NCBI GenBank assembly: GCA_013214575.1
Contig: JABSSD010000209.1
Coordinates: 1-64,000 of the forward strand
DNA length: 64,000 bases
Direction: 5' to 3'
From: Paracoccaceae bacterium
GTDB taxonomy: Bacteria > Pseudomonadota > Alphaproteobacteria > Rhodobacterales > Rhodobacteraceae
A program made the position numbers and the translations under genes. This document shows, piece after piece, positions 1-8,108 of the stretch; the first letter of the stretch is position 1, and the number at the start of each line of letters is the position of its first letter. The notes beneath the pieces are model-generated. The model saw nothing but the letters and a program-made list of their open reading frames with translations. It had not been told where the DNA came from and did not search any database.

Positions 1-2
1 GC

Positions 3-140
3 CACGCCCAACCAGAGGCAGGTCTCGAAGAGGCCAACGATGGGCGGGAGACCATCTGGCTGCTGCTTTGCAAGTGGCGCCAAGCCTCGGCACCGGCTGC
101 AACGCCTGTCCTGGTGACATCAGCCCGCCGCCACGCCTAA
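3..140 (+). CDS. Possible 3' end of an unknown gene (partial at window edge)
   Basis: An open frame enters from the left edge and stops with TAA at 138-140, giving about 45 residues ending SARRHA. About two thirds of codons have G or C at the third position, which is compatible with coding but not proof. I recognise no domain. The other frames here look no better. It may simply be non-coding sequence. Confidence 0.22.
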   Translation, partial: HAQPEAGLEEANDGRETIWLLLCKWRQASAPAATPVLVTSARRHA

Positions 141-196
141 GGACGACGACCGGCGAGCAGAAACCACTCTCTGGTGTGCCAAATACTCAGGCTCGA

Positions 197-367
197 TCAG
201 GCGGCGGTATAATACGGCACTATCGGGCTTTCCGACGGCTCATAACCCGCCTGTGCAACCGCCTGCATGACGATGGGTTCTGCGGTGTAATACGCCCAGG
301 CCTGCTCCAGGTGCGTCAACGCGTCCTGCGCCTGCCTGTTCGGCAATCTGGCAACTTTCTGCATCAT
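197..367 (-). CDS. Small conserved-type protein of 56 aa downstream of sdhB
   Basis: This short frame starts ATGATGCAG at 367 with GGGAGAG five bases upstream, and ends TGA at 199-197. The product is soluble, begins MMQKVARLPNRQAQDALTHL and ends VPYYTAA, with no membrane segment or cysteine. It lies 190 bp downstream of sdhB on the same strand and could be the last cistron of the sdh operon or have its own promoter. Start context, codon use and helical composition make it look like a real gene. I do not recognise a domain and assign no function. Confidence 0.6.
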   Translation of the reverse strand: MMQKVARLPNRQAQDALTHLEQAWAYYTAEPIVMQAVAQAGYEPSESPIVPYYTAA

Positions 368-557
368 ATCTCTCCCAACAGGAATTGGATGGTCGCGCGT
401 GCAGCAACCATAGGCTCATCCTGCATGCTTGGCACCGGGTGATCATGCCCTGTCGCCATGCAGCGGCAGCATGGCTCTGGTTGACCCGGGGGCCGCGCCA
501 CCAACGCAAAACGCCGCCCCTTGTCAGGACGGCGCTTCACCTTCGAATTGATCTTGG

Positions 558-1337
558 CTACAGCGTCCGTTCGAGCATCATCTTCTTGATGCTGGATATC
601 GCCTCAGCCGGGTTCAGGCCCTTGGGGCAGGTATTGGTACAGTTCATGATGGTGTGGCAGCGGTACAGCTTGAAGGGATCCTCCAGCTCGTCCAGACGCT
701 CGCCTGTCGCCTCATCGCGGCTGTCGATGATCCAGCGATAGGCATGCAGCAGCGCGGCGGGGCCCAGATAGCGATCAGAGTTCCACCAGTAGCTGGGGCA
801 GGATGTCGAGCAGCAGGCACACATCACGCATTCATACAGACCGTCCAGCTTCTTGCGGTCCTCGATGGTCTGTTTCCATTCCTTGGCCGGACTGTTGGTC
901 TTGGTCTCCAGCCAGGGCATGATGCTGGCGTGCTGGGCATAGAAATGGGTCAGATCCGGGATCAGGTCACGCACCACCGACATATGCGGCAGCGGGTAGA
1001 TTTTCACATCGCCCTTGATCTCATCCATGCCGTAGATACAGGCCAGAGTGTTGATGCCATCGACATTCATCGCGCAGGAGCCACAGATGCCCTCGCGGCA
1101 GGACCGGCGGAACGACAGCGTCGGATCAATCTCGTTCTTGATCTTGATCAGCGCGTCCAGAACCATCGGACCACAGGTATCCATGTCCAGGAAATAGGTG
1201 TCTACCCGGGGGTTCTTGCCGTCATCCGGGGTCCAGCGATAGATCCGGAACTTGCGAATATTGCTGGAGCCGCTGGGTTTCGGCCAGGTCTTTCCCGTGG
1301 TGATCTTCGAGTTCTTCGGGAGTGCGAATTCGACCAT
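558..1337 (-). CDS. sdhB: Succinate dehydrogenase iron-sulfur subunit
   Basis: SdhB of complex II carries electrons from the flavin of SdhA to ubiquinone at the membrane anchor. The 259-aa length is normal. Residues 20-110 are a plant-type ferredoxin domain with the 2Fe-2S ligands C80, C85, C88 and C100 (CREGICGSC...C). The C-terminal domain has [12 protein letters not shown] at 170-181 and [14 protein letters not shown] at 227-240, which hold the 4Fe-4S and 3Fe-4S clusters. It is the last large gene of the sdhC-sdhD-sdhA-x-sdhB operon, separated from sdhA by an extra gene and a strong hairpin. GGAGACAC precedes the ATG. Confidence 0.97.
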   Translation of the reverse strand: MVEFALPKNSKITTGKTWPKPSGSSNIRKFRIYRWTPDDGKNPRVDTYFLDMDTCGPMVLDALIKIKNEIDPTLSFRRSCREGICGSCAMNVDGINTLACIYGMDEIKGDVKIYPLPHMSVVRDLIPDLTHFYAQHASIMPWLETKTNSPAKEWKQTIEDRKKLDGLYECVMCACCSTSCPSYWWNSDRYLGPAALLHAYRWIIDSRDEATGERLDELEDPFKLYRCHTIMNCTNTCPKGLNPAEAISSIKKMMLERTL

Positions 1338-1522
1338 GATGTGTCTCCTTGCTTAGCCACCCACCAACAGAGCCGTTGCCGCGCCCTGCTGACAGATGTT
1401 CATTTTTTCCGATGCCCGCGCCAGAGTACTGGCGATCCCGGGCGCGTAATTTTCACCGGCGTTTCCGCAGGCAATGTGTTTTTCTAAAGCTGAGGCCCCG
1501 GCCGTGCTGCAGGCAGGGGCGC

Positions 1523-2416
1523 TCACGACGATCCCCCTTCAGGCGCGGCATACACCCCGGCAATTCGGGCCAGCAGTGCCGCATCCCGCGGAAACAGCCG
1601 TTCCAGCCGGCCAGTCAGCTTGGGGTCATGCGCCGCCAGATTGAGCACCGCCGCAAATTCCGGGTCTTCTGCCATTTTCTGCCACCGGCGACTGGTCTCC
1701 AGCTCGTCGGCACTATTGGCCTGCTTCTGAAACGACGAGCCACCGCCATAGCGTTGCACGGGTCCCAAACTGTTGTCGCGCACAGGCAGCTCCAGCTGCC
1801 CCAGGATCATCGCGCGGTATTTTTCGCTGCGCACCCAATCGTCATAACAGATGCAGGTAAAGCCCAGCTCATCGGCCTCTTCTACCTGTCGCAGCAACAG
1901 CCCGTAATAATCGATGGCCTGCAACAGGATCGCATTGCGGCGCAGCAGGCTGTAGGTCTCATTGCCCTGCATCTTTTTCAGCAAAGACGCGGCCCAGTTC
2001 AGAAAGCTCCGGTAGATCAGCACGTCGGCGGTCAGCAGCGTTTCGTCAAACGGCCCCGAGACCGCGCGCAGGGGCGCGAACATCGCCGGTGTTACGTCCT
2101 CATAGGAGATCAGCAACAAAGCGCCCTCTTCGGCGCGCCCGGCAACCGAGGCCAGATCCTTGCGCGCCTTGCGGTGCGATGCAAGGGTGCCGTCCACCTC
2201 AATCGAGCGAAAACTCTTGAACGGATCGGTGTCCGGCTTGCAATTGTTCAGAAACACCGAGTGCCCCGAGGGCGCGTTGCGTTGCAGCCAATTGGCAATG
2301 GCATGGTTTCCCGACCGGCGCATGCCAAACATCCGCAGCGCCTGCCCCGGAACCAGACCCAGACGGGTCCACTCCCTGGGCGGGCCGCCGCCCAATTGGC
2401 GATCCACCGCACTCAT
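1523..2416 (-). CDS. Sulfotransferase-like P-loop protein inside the sdh operon
   Basis: The protein has 297 aa from the ATG at 2416, which has GAGGT seven bases upstream; an upstream TTG at 2458 is a poorer start. Residues 28-40 read RMFGMRRSGNHAI, a glycine/serine loop like the 5'-phosphosulfate-binding loop of sulfotransferases, and it is followed by WLQRN. Middle segments (LLLISYEDV, DVLIYRSFLNWAAS) resemble the core strands and 3'-phosphate region of that fold. I infer a sulfotransferase-family or related nucleotide-binding role; the acceptor is unknown. It sits between sdhA and sdhB on the same strand, so it is probably co-transcribed with complex II. There is no signal peptide or membrane helix. 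Confidence 0.72.
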   Translation of the reverse strand: MSAVDRQLGGGPPREWTRLGLVPGQALRMFGMRRSGNHAIANWLQRNAPSGHSVFLNNCKPDTDPFKSFRSIEVDGTLASHRKARKDLASVAGRAEEGALLLISYEDVTPAMFAPLRAVSGPFDETLLTADVLIYRSFLNWAASLLKKMQGNETYSLLRRNAILLQAIDYYGLLLRQVEEADELGFTCICYDDWVRSEKYRAMILGQLELPVRDNSLGPVQRYGGGSSFQKQANSADELETSRRWQKMAEDPEFAAVLNLAAHDPKLTGRLERLFPRDAALLARIAGVYAAPEGGSS

Positions 2417-2466
2417 CGTCTGACCTCGGGGATAAAACCGCTGCCGATAGCGGTCCAACCCGCACA

Positions 2467-2509
2467 GGCAGGCAATGACCGGGGCGCCAGGCCCCGGTCA
2501 TTGCCTGCC
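2467..2509 (-). other. Perfect 19-bp-stem hairpin in the sdh operon
   Basis: GGCAGGCAATGACCGGGGC at 2467-2485 is exactly complementary to 2491-2509 around a 5-nt loop. It lies 45 nt after the sdhA stop and 50 nt before the ATG of the sulfotransferase-like gene. There is no T-run on either side, so it is not a canonical intrinsic terminator. A role as RNA-stability or processing element, or as partial attenuator separating sdhCDA from the last genes, is inference. Confidence 0.75.
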
Positions 2510-2553
2510 GTCAATACCACTGTTTTATCCCCCAAAACCATCCGGCAGCGACC

Positions 2554-4359
2554 TCAGAACGTCCGCGCTCTAGGCGCGACCTTGTCCAGGCTAATGCCGC
2601 CGTCTGCTTCGGTTGTCAGTGGCTTGACCACCACCGGACGGTGGCTCAGCTCCACCGAGGCGCCATCGACCCGGGAGATGGTATGCACCCGCCAGTTCTT
2701 GTCGTCCCGCTCCGAGAAATCCTCATGCGCATGCGCACCCCGGCTTTCCTTGCGCGCTTCGGCGCCGTGGATGGTGGCCAGTGCGTTGGGCATCAGGTTG
2801 GCCAGCTCCAGCGTCTCCATCAGATCCGAGTTCCACACCAGCGACCGATCGGTGACCTTGAGATCATCCATCTTACCGGCAATCGCCGTCATCTTCTCGA
2901 CCCCTTCGGTCAGGGTCTTTGAGGTCCGGAACACCGCCGCATCGGCCTGCATGGTTTTCTGCATTTCCAACCGCAACTCGGCGGTGGCCACATTGCCCGA
3001 TGCATGGCGCAGCCCGTCAAAGCGGTCAAACGCCGCATCAATCCCGGCCTGGTTCAGCACCGGATTGGACGCCTCGGCATCGACAACCTTACCGGCCCGA
3101 ATGGCCGCAGCCCGACCAAACACCACCAGATCAATCAGCGAGTTGGAGCCCAGACGGTTGGCGCCATGCACCGAGGCACAGCCCGCCTCGCCCACGGCCA
3201 TCAGACCGGGCACCACCGCGTTGGGATCTTTGGCGGTGGGGTTCATCACTTCGCCCCAATAGTTGGTCGGAATGCCGCCCATGTTGTAATGCACCGTCGG
3301 GATCACCGGGATCGGCTCTTTGGTCAGATCAACACCGGCAAAGATCTTGGCGCTCTCGGTAATCCCCGGCAGCCGTTCAGCCAGCGCCTCGGCGGGCAGA
3401 TGGCTGAGGTTCAGGTGGATGTGATCGCCATCCTTGCCCACACCGCGCCCTTCGCGGATTTCCATCGTCATCGAGCGGCTGACGTAGTCGCGGGGCGCCA
3501 GGTCTTTGTACTGGGGCGCATAACGCTCCATGAACCGCTCGCCTTCCGAGTTGGTCAGATAGCCGCCTTCGCCGCGCGCGCCCTCGGTGATCAGACAGCC
3601 CGAGCCGTAGATACCGGTCGGGTGGAACTGAACAAATTCCATATCCTGCAGTGCCAGACCAGCCCGCGCCACCATGCCACCACCGTCACCGGTACAGGTA
3701 TGGGCCGAGGTGGCCGAGAAATAGGCGCGGCCATAGCCACCGGTGGCCAAGACAACCATCTTGGCGTTGAACACATGCATGGTGCCGTCGTCCAGCTTCC
3801 AGCAGACAACGCCCTGACACTGGCCGTCTTCGGACATGATCAGGTCGATGGCGAAATACTCGACATAGAATTCAGCGTTGTTCTTCAGCGACTGACCATA
3901 CAGCGTGTGCAGGATCGCATGCCCGGTGCGGTCCGCCGCAGCACAGGTCCGCTGCACTGCAGGACCATCACCAAATTCGGTGGTGTGACCACCAAAGGGG
4001 CGCTGATAGATCTTGCCCTCTTCGGTGCGCGAGAACGGCACCCCGTAGTGCTCCAGCTCATAGACCGCCTTGGGCGCTTCGCGCACCATATATTCCTGCG
4101 CGTCCATATCGCCCAGCCAGTCCGAGCCCTTAACAGTGTCATACATATGCCACTGCCAGTTGTCGGGGCCCATGTTGGACAGCGAGGCGGCAATGCCACC
4201 CTGCGCCGCAACCGTGTGTGAGCGGGTCGGGAACACTTTGGTCACGCAGGCGGTGCGCAATCCCTGTTCAGCCATACCCAGCGTCGCCCGCAGACCGGCA
4301 CCACCGGCGCCAACCACAACAACGTCATACTCATGCGTTTCATATTCGTAAGAAGCCAT
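2554..4359 (-). CDS. sdhA: Succinate dehydrogenase flavoprotein subunit
   Basis: SdhA oxidises succinate to fumarate on a covalently bound FAD at the cytoplasmic face of complex II. The 601-aa length is normal. The dinucleotide-binding loop [13 protein letters not shown] is at 13-25. The stretch [10 protein letters not shown] at 46-55 contains the histidine (H48) expected to carry the FAD. The substrate-site segments HPTGIYGSG and [11 protein letters not shown] and the C-terminal arginine-rich region are present. It starts 11 bp after the sdhD stop and is followed by the large hairpin at 2467-2509. Confidence 0.98.
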   Translation of the reverse strand: MASYEYETHEYDVVVVGAGGAGLRATLGMAEQGLRTACVTKVFPTRSHTVAAQGGIAASLSNMGPDNWQWHMYDTVKGSDWLGDMDAQEYMVREAPKAVYELEHYGVPFSRTEEGKIYQRPFGGHTTEFGDGPAVQRTCAAADRTGHAILHTLYGQSLKNNAEFYVEYFAIDLIMSEDGQCQGVVCWKLDDGTMHVFNAKMVVLATGGYGRAYFSATSAHTCTGDGGGMVARAGLALQDMEFVQFHPTGIYGSGCLITEGARGEGGYLTNSEGERFMERYAPQYKDLAPRDYVSRSMTMEIREGRGVGKDGDHIHLNLSHLPAEALAERLPGITESAKIFAGVDLTKEPIPVIPTVHYNMGGIPTNYWGEVMNPTAKDPNAVVPGLMAVGEAGCASVHGANRLGSNSLIDLVVFGRAAAIRAGKVVDAEASNPVLNQAGIDAAFDRFDGLRHASGNVATAELRLEMQKTMQADAAVFRTSKTLTEGVEKMTAIAGKMDDLKVTDRSLVWNSDLMETLELANLMPNALATIHGAEARKESRGAHAHEDFSERDDKNWRVHTISRVDGASVELSHRPVVVKPLTTEADGGISLDKVAPRARTF

Positions 4360-4370
4360 GTCTTATTCCC

Positions 4371-4742
4371 TCACAGCGCGATTTTGGCGAGGGCAAAAAG
4401 CCCGGTGGCGATGGTGCCGTAGCTGAGGCTGATCACCAACATGATCAGCGCCCGGCGCATCGATCCGCGCGCATAATCTTCGATCATCATCTGCGCGCCC
4501 TTGTTAAAATGCATAACAGCCACAAAAAGTGTCATCCCGGTTAACAGCGCCGGAAAGGGGCGGGCAAATGTGGCCAGCACCTCTTCATGGGTGCCGCCGA
4601 TCGCCGAGCCCAGAATATACAGCAACGTCGGCACCATAAAGGCCAGCGCCACGGCGCTCACCTGCATATACCAGTGATGGGCGGTGCCGGTCCCTGAGGC
4701 CCCATTGCCCTCGGCCCGCTTGCGGGCTGTCAGATAGCGCAT
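4371..4742 (-). CDS. sdhD: Succinate dehydrogenase membrane anchor subunit
   Basis: A 123-aa integral membrane protein with three predicted helices (about 26-48, 60-82 and 97-120), matching the SdhD anchor that with SdhC binds ubiquinone and haem b. The segment VMHFNKGAQMMIEDYARG is the recognisable alphaproteobacterial SdhD signature and supplies a histidine close to the haem region. It is 10 bp from sdhC and 11 bp from sdhA in the operon. Sequence conservation in this family is low, so the call rests on size, topology, signature and operon position together. Confidence 0.94.
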   Translation of the reverse strand: MRYLTARKRAEGNGASGTGTAHHWYMQVSAVALAFMVPTLLYILGSAIGGTHEEVLATFARPFPALLTGMTLFVAVMHFNKGAQMMIEDYARGSMRRALIMLVISLSYGTIATGLFALAKIAL

Positions 4743-4752
4743 GTTCGCCTCC

Positions 4753-5136
4753 TTATACCAAAAACAGGGTGATGACGGTCAGAACAACCGAGCCGATGAT
4801 GATGCCCCAGCCCAGCTTGTTGGCGGTGGGAATATCAAGCCCATGGCCGGCATCAAAATACAGATGCCGCAGGCCCGCCAGATAGTGGTACCATGTGCCC
4901 CACAGTGCCAGCGTCAACACCAGTTTGCCCAGCCAAGAGGTCATCAGACCATTCACCACATCAAAATACCCAGGCGATGTCGCCGCCGCAAGCAGCCACC
5001 AGACGATCAGCAGAATCGCAAAGATCAAAGCGTTGCCGGTGATCCGCGTGAGAATCGAGGTGATCGAGCTCAGCTGCGGGCGATAAATACTCAAATGAGG
5101 CGATAGCGGGCGATTACCCCGATTGACATCGGCCAT
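4753..5136 (-). CDS. sdhC: Succinate dehydrogenase cytochrome b556 subunit
   Basis: SdhC is the larger anchor of complex II and ligates haem b. The 127-aa protein begins with the family motif RPLSPHLSIYRP and has three helices. The second signature HYLAGLRHLYFD (around 83-94) carries the expected haem-ligand histidine. It is the first gene of the sdh operon. Its 190-bp upstream region contains two TGTGATCACA palindromes, so transcription of the whole operon probably starts here. The ATG has GGAGCC upstream. Confidence 0.96.
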   Translation of the reverse strand: MADVNRGNRPLSPHLSIYRPQLSSITSILTRITGNALIFAILLIVWWLLAAATSPGYFDVVNGLMTSWLGKLVLTLALWGTWYHYLAGLRHLYFDAGHGLDIPTANKLGWGIIIGSVVLTVITLFLV

Positions 5137-5249
5137 GGTGGCTCCTCTTCGGTTGGCTGTCGGTGTTTTAGCGGTTTTTTAGCGACTGTCACCCAAACGA
5201 ATGGTAAATAATCGTGGTATTTTGCCTGTTGGCGCTAAAAAATCACAGT

Positions 5250-5280
5250 TGTGATCACAGTATTCGGGCTTGTGATCACA
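5250..5280 (-). promoter_or_regulatory. Paired TGTGATCACA operators upstream of sdhC
   Basis: Two exact copies of the 10-bp palindrome TGTGATCACA occupy 5250-5259 and 5271-5280. Their start-to-start distance is 21 bp, two helical turns, with an 11-nt spacer. The proximal copy is 113 bp from the sdhC ATG, and a further half-site CTGTGAT lies on the gene side. The same pair with the same 21-bp spacing occurs upstream of sucC, and one copy occurs upstream of mdh. The natural candidate is an AkgR-type GntR activator of TCA genes; the protein assignment is inference. Confidence 0.8.
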
Positions 5281-5327
5281 AATTTTCAATTTGGAGAAGT
5301 TTTGCAGACTCAGCCCCTTGCCGCAAA

Positions 5328-6005
5328 TCACTGCACGTCACGCAGCTGCGCGGTCTGCCGCGCCACCTCCCGCAGCAGCTTCATGCGGATGCGCGCAGGG
5401 TAATCCGCAAAGCCCCCGGCGGTGGCCACAAAAGCCCCCTCGCCATGGATCACATTTTCATAGAAATAGCTGGTCAGATCGGCATCGCTCTGCTCGATGG
5501 CCAAGGCGTTCACGGTCACCCGCGCCTGGCTCAACGCATCATACAGCTCACGCGGCGCCACCCCTTCGTTAGAGGTGCCATCTCCGGACAGATCAATCAC
5601 CCGCCGCTTACAGTCCGGCACCCTCTCAAACTGCGCCAGAGCCAGTACCAGCGCCTGGCCAATGGCCGTCGAATAATTGCGCCAGGGCCGCTCCAGCCGC
5701 TCGATGCGATCCGCTAATTGCTCTGTGGCGGCAAAATCACCCATCTCGACCCAGCCAATGCTGACCTCTTGACGGGTTGAGCCCGACCACTGGATCACCA
5801 TAACCTGCGCCTTGCCCCGCACCAAAGCCTCGGCCACCACCCCATCGCGCAGGCCGGCCGCCAACCCCTCCATCTGAATGCGGTATTCCTCAGCATCCAC
5901 CGAGCCGGACACATCCACCGCCAGCACCAAAGCCAGATCGCAGGCCAAACCACCGACCGGCGCCCCAATCAGAACCGATAAAATCACAGAACGCAGAAAC
6001 AACAT
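5328..6005 (-). CDS. DUF1194 secreted von Willebrand factor A-like protein
   Basis: The 225-aa protein has a signal peptide (about residues 1-21) followed by a VWA-type fold. The metal-ion-dependent adhesion motif DVSGS is at 31-35, with further ligand-like segments (IDLSGDGTSNEG) later. This matches the DUF1194 family of alphaproteobacterial periplasmic proteins with unknown function. It lies between mesaconyl-CoA hydratase and the sdhC promoter on the minus strand, 190 bp from sdhC. Nothing in the sequence ties it mechanistically to succinate dehydrogenase. Confidence 0.85.
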   Translation of the reverse strand: MLFLRSVILSVLIGAPVGGLACDLALVLAVDVSGSVDAEEYRIQMEGLAAGLRDGVVAEALVRGKAQVMVIQWSGSTRQEVSIGWVEMGDFAATEQLADRIERLERPWRNYSTAIGQALVLALAQFERVPDCKRRVIDLSGDGTSNEGVAPRELYDALSQARVTVNALAIEQSDADLTSYFYENVIHGEGAFVATAGGFADYPARIRMKLLREVARQTAQLRDVQ

Positions 6006-6087
6006 GCGCGTAACTTAACAAGCAAGGCGCAAAAAACGGATCACTTTTTCGCCATTCGCCATTCGCCGCCCAGCGCCCAGGATCCGT

Positions 6088-6135
6088 CCTTCATCTGGCC
6101 AAAAATATCCCCGGGGTCTGGGGGCAGCGCCCCCA
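6088..6135 (+). repeat. Dispersed intergenic repeat, copy A
   Basis: The block reads CCTTCATCTGGCCAAAAATA, then TCCCCGGGG, then the stem GGGGGCAGCGCCCCC at 6120-6134. The same architecture recurs at 18961, 29337 and, inverted, 42469, with a partial copy near 50641. It lies between the mesaconyl-CoA hydratase and DUF1194 genes. Confidence 0.7.
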
Positions 6136-6155
6136 GCCATCAGCCGCGCCGCAGA

Positions 6156-7202
6156 TCAAAGTGGCATCAAGGCCCAGTAATCCAGATCCAGCAGCACCCC
6201 CGGCAGATATTTGCCATCCTCGCCCTTCAGGGCAAACGGCGCCGCGCCGCAAGTTGCAACCAGCCGCAAGCGAATGGCACCAACCCCGGGCGCCGAGGTC
6301 TCGGCCTTGTCCAACACCTCAGACCAGGCCCGCACCGTCATCCCCGACACACAGGGGTTGGCATGGGCGCCGCCATTCAACCCGACAATCATCTGCGCAT
6401 TGGCCAGCCCGTTGAACGACAGCGCCCGCGCCAATGAGATCACATGGCCGCCGTAAATCAACCGGGTGCCATCTGGCCGGGCGGTGGCGTCAAAATGCAC
6501 CTTGGCGGTGTTCTGCCACAGCCGCGTCGCCAACATGTGCTCGGCCTCCTCAATGGTGACCCCATCCACATGGTCAATCTTCTCGCCGACCTGGTAATCA
6601 CCCCAGCGATGCGGCTCGCCCGCCAGAGTGAAATCGTAGTTGGAAAAATCCAGCCCCGCCGGGATCACCAGTTGATCCGCGCGCAGCACCTTAGCCAGAT
6701 CCGGGATCACCGTCACCGGTGCCGGAGCCTCCACGTCGCGCTTGCGCAGCATCACCCAGCGCACATACTCCAGCACACAGTCATCGCGCTGGTTAAAGCC
6801 GCGGCTGCGCACCCAAACCACGCCAGTTTTACCGTTTGAGTTCTGCTTGACGCCAATCACCTCGGACACCGCCCGCAGCGTATCACCGGGATAGACCGGC
6901 AGCAGCCAGCGCCCCTCGCCGTAGCCCAGATTGGCCACCGCATTCAGCGACACATCCGGCACTGTCTTGCCAAACACCAGGTGAAACGCCGCCCAATCGT
7001 CCAGCGGCGATTTGGGCAGACCAGACCGGCGGGCAAACTCATCCGAGGAATACAGCGCGTGGCGGGTCGGATACAGCGCATGATACAGCGCCCGCTCGCC
7101 CCCCGACACCGTGCGCGGCACCGCGTGCTGCAACACATCGCCCACCGCGTAATCCTCAAAAAATCGTCCTGAGTTTGTTTTCGCCGGACTGGTCTTGGTC
7201 AT
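6156..7202 (-). CDS. mch: Mesaconyl-CoA (beta-methylmalyl-CoA) hydratase, MaoC family
   Basis: This enzyme interconverts mesaconyl-CoA and beta-methylmalyl-CoA late in the ethylmalonyl-CoA pathway, the route by which many Rhodobacterales assimilate acetyl-CoA without isocitrate lyase. The 348-aa protein has two hot-dog (MaoC-like) halves. The N-terminal half begins GRFFEDYAVGDVLQHAVPRTVSGGE; the C-terminal half has FDATARPDGTRLIYGGHVISLARALSFNG. Size and sequence fit Mch of Rhodobacter sphaeroides. Its neighbourhood with malyl-CoA thioesterase and TCA genes is the arrangement I recall from that organism. Confidence 0.9.
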   Translation of the reverse strand: MTKTSPAKTNSGRFFEDYAVGDVLQHAVPRTVSGGERALYHALYPTRHALYSSDEFARRSGLPKSPLDDWAAFHLVFGKTVPDVSLNAVANLGYGEGRWLLPVYPGDTLRAVSEVIGVKQNSNGKTGVVWVRSRGFNQRDDCVLEYVRWVMLRKRDVEAPAPVTVIPDLAKVLRADQLVIPAGLDFSNYDFTLAGEPHRWGDYQVGEKIDHVDGVTIEEAEHMLATRLWQNTAKVHFDATARPDGTRLIYGGHVISLARALSFNGLANAQMIVGLNGGAHANPCVSGMTVRAWSEVLDKAETSAPGVGAIRLRLVATCGAAPFALKGEDGKYLPGVLLDLDYWALMPL

Positions 7203-7206
7203 TTTA

Positions 7207-7314
7207 GCGTTTCCAATTCAACTGAATATGGGTGTTCACCCACCCCGGCAAGGCAGCGTTTGATTGTCACAACGCCTTCGCCGGGGTGGGTGAATTCATC
7301 AATATTGGAAACGC
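7207..7314. repeat. Long imperfect inverted repeat between mch and the DUF1737 gene
   Basis: The gap forms one large imperfect hairpin. GCGTTTCCAA at 7207-7216 pairs with TTGGAAACGC at 7305-7314, and TTCACCCACCCCGGC at 7235-7249 pairs perfectly with 7280-7294. The arms are about 45-50 nt with small internal loops. The right arm ends one base before the stop codon of the DUF1737 gene. There is no T-run. It could be an intercistronic stability element or a remnant of a small mobile palindrome. Confidence 0.7.
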
Positions 7315-7315
7315 C

Positions 7316-7519
7316 CTAATGCGCTCCCAGTTTGGTGTCGGGCGTATAGGTGCCCTCGACCTCTTTCACCACCGACTGGCCACAGCGCATGACGCCCTTG
7401 ACCGGATCAAAGGCTTCGGTGGGGCCGCCATACAGCTCCCAGCCTTTGTTCAGCGCATCCGTGACCTTGTGACAAAAGGCCGAGGTGTCGTCCTCGCTGA
7501 GGAACCGATAGAGTTTCAT
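7316..7519 (-). CDS. DUF1737 domain protein
   Basis: A 67-aa soluble protein beginning MKLYRFLSEDDTSAFCHKVT and containing the core DALNKGWELYGGPT typical of the DUF1737 family, in which the GW-x-L-x-G segment is the most conserved part. Its function is unknown. It lies 6 bp downstream of the NnrU-family gene and 113 bp upstream of mch, so it is probably in one transcription unit running malyl-CoA thioesterase - nnrU - DUF1737 - mch. No catalytic residues can be proposed. Confidence 0.85.
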   Translation of the reverse strand: MKLYRFLSEDDTSAFCHKVTDALNKGWELYGGPTEAFDPVKGVMRCGQSVVKEVEGTYTPDTKLGAH

Positions 7520-7525
7520 AGTGTT

Positions 7526-8074
7526 TTATCCAACAAAGGGGGAAGGCCCGACAAGCCCGTGAACATAGCCGATAACAGCCAGCAAAAGGACCGAGACGCC
7601 GAGGAACATTGCGTCCTTGGCGATGCTGCCCTTGGGGTTTGGCGTCCAGTTTGGCTCGGACCGGTTGATCACGATCACTTGGATCACGCCCCAGGCCAGC
7701 AACCCACCAAACAGAATGATCGACGCCAGATCACCGTTGACCAGCAGATGCGCCGCCGCCCAGAGCTTGAAACCAATCAGCATCGGATGCCGCATCTTGT
7801 AGAAAATCGCGCCCTTGCTGGGGCCTGGACTGGTGAAATACAGCGCAATCAGGACGGCCAGATTGTTGATATGCCTCAGAAACGGCGCCGGTTCCCAGAT
7901 GGCAATAAACTCCATGCTGCGATAGCCCAGAACCATCAGCACAATCGAGCCAACCAGCGCCAGCGCCACCAGCCCCTTGCCCTTGTTGCCCATCGACGCG
8001 CGCATGTCCGGCGCCACCCGTTTGACCAGATGTGCTGCAATCCACAGCAGGATGCCTAAGACCAGTAATGTCAT
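7526..8074 (-). CDS. NnrU family integral membrane protein
   Basis: The 182-aa protein has five or six hydrophobic helices. It matches NnrU, first described near nitrite/nitric oxide reductase genes in Rhodobacter, by MRHPMLIGFKLWAAAHLLVNGD, which is the isoprenylcysteine-methyltransferase-like/NnrU signature. No denitrification genes are in view, and the neighbours are ethylmalonyl-CoA pathway genes, so a denitrification role is not supported here. It is 6 bp upstream of the DUF1737 gene. Membrane location is clear; the substrate is unknown. Confidence 0.85.
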   Translation of the reverse strand: MTLLVLGILLWIAAHLVKRVAPDMRASMGNKGKGLVALALVGSIVLMVLGYRSMEFIAIWEPAPFLRHINNLAVLIALYFTSPGPSKGAIFYKMRHPMLIGFKLWAAAHLLVNGDLASIILFGGLLAWGVIQVIVINRSEPNWTPNPKGSIAKDAMFLGVSVLLLAVIGYVHGLVGPSPFVG

Positions 8075-8108
8075 ATCAGTTTCCTCATGATGTTAACTTG
8101 GTTAACGC

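Noticed and set aside
1-60. GCCACGCCCAAC at the window start matching 63821 near the window end
   Set aside because: The shared stretch is only about 12 bp and does not extend; chance is likely at this GC content.
1349-3262. Very long open frame on the plus strand, opposite sdhA and the sulfotransferase-like gene
   Set aside because: It is antisense to sdhA, has no family resemblance, and is explained by codon bias of high-GC genes that leaves the opposite strand open.
7526-8074. NnrU as evidence for denitrification
   Set aside because: No nitrite, nitric oxide or nitrous oxide reductase genes are nearby; the family is broader than the original name.
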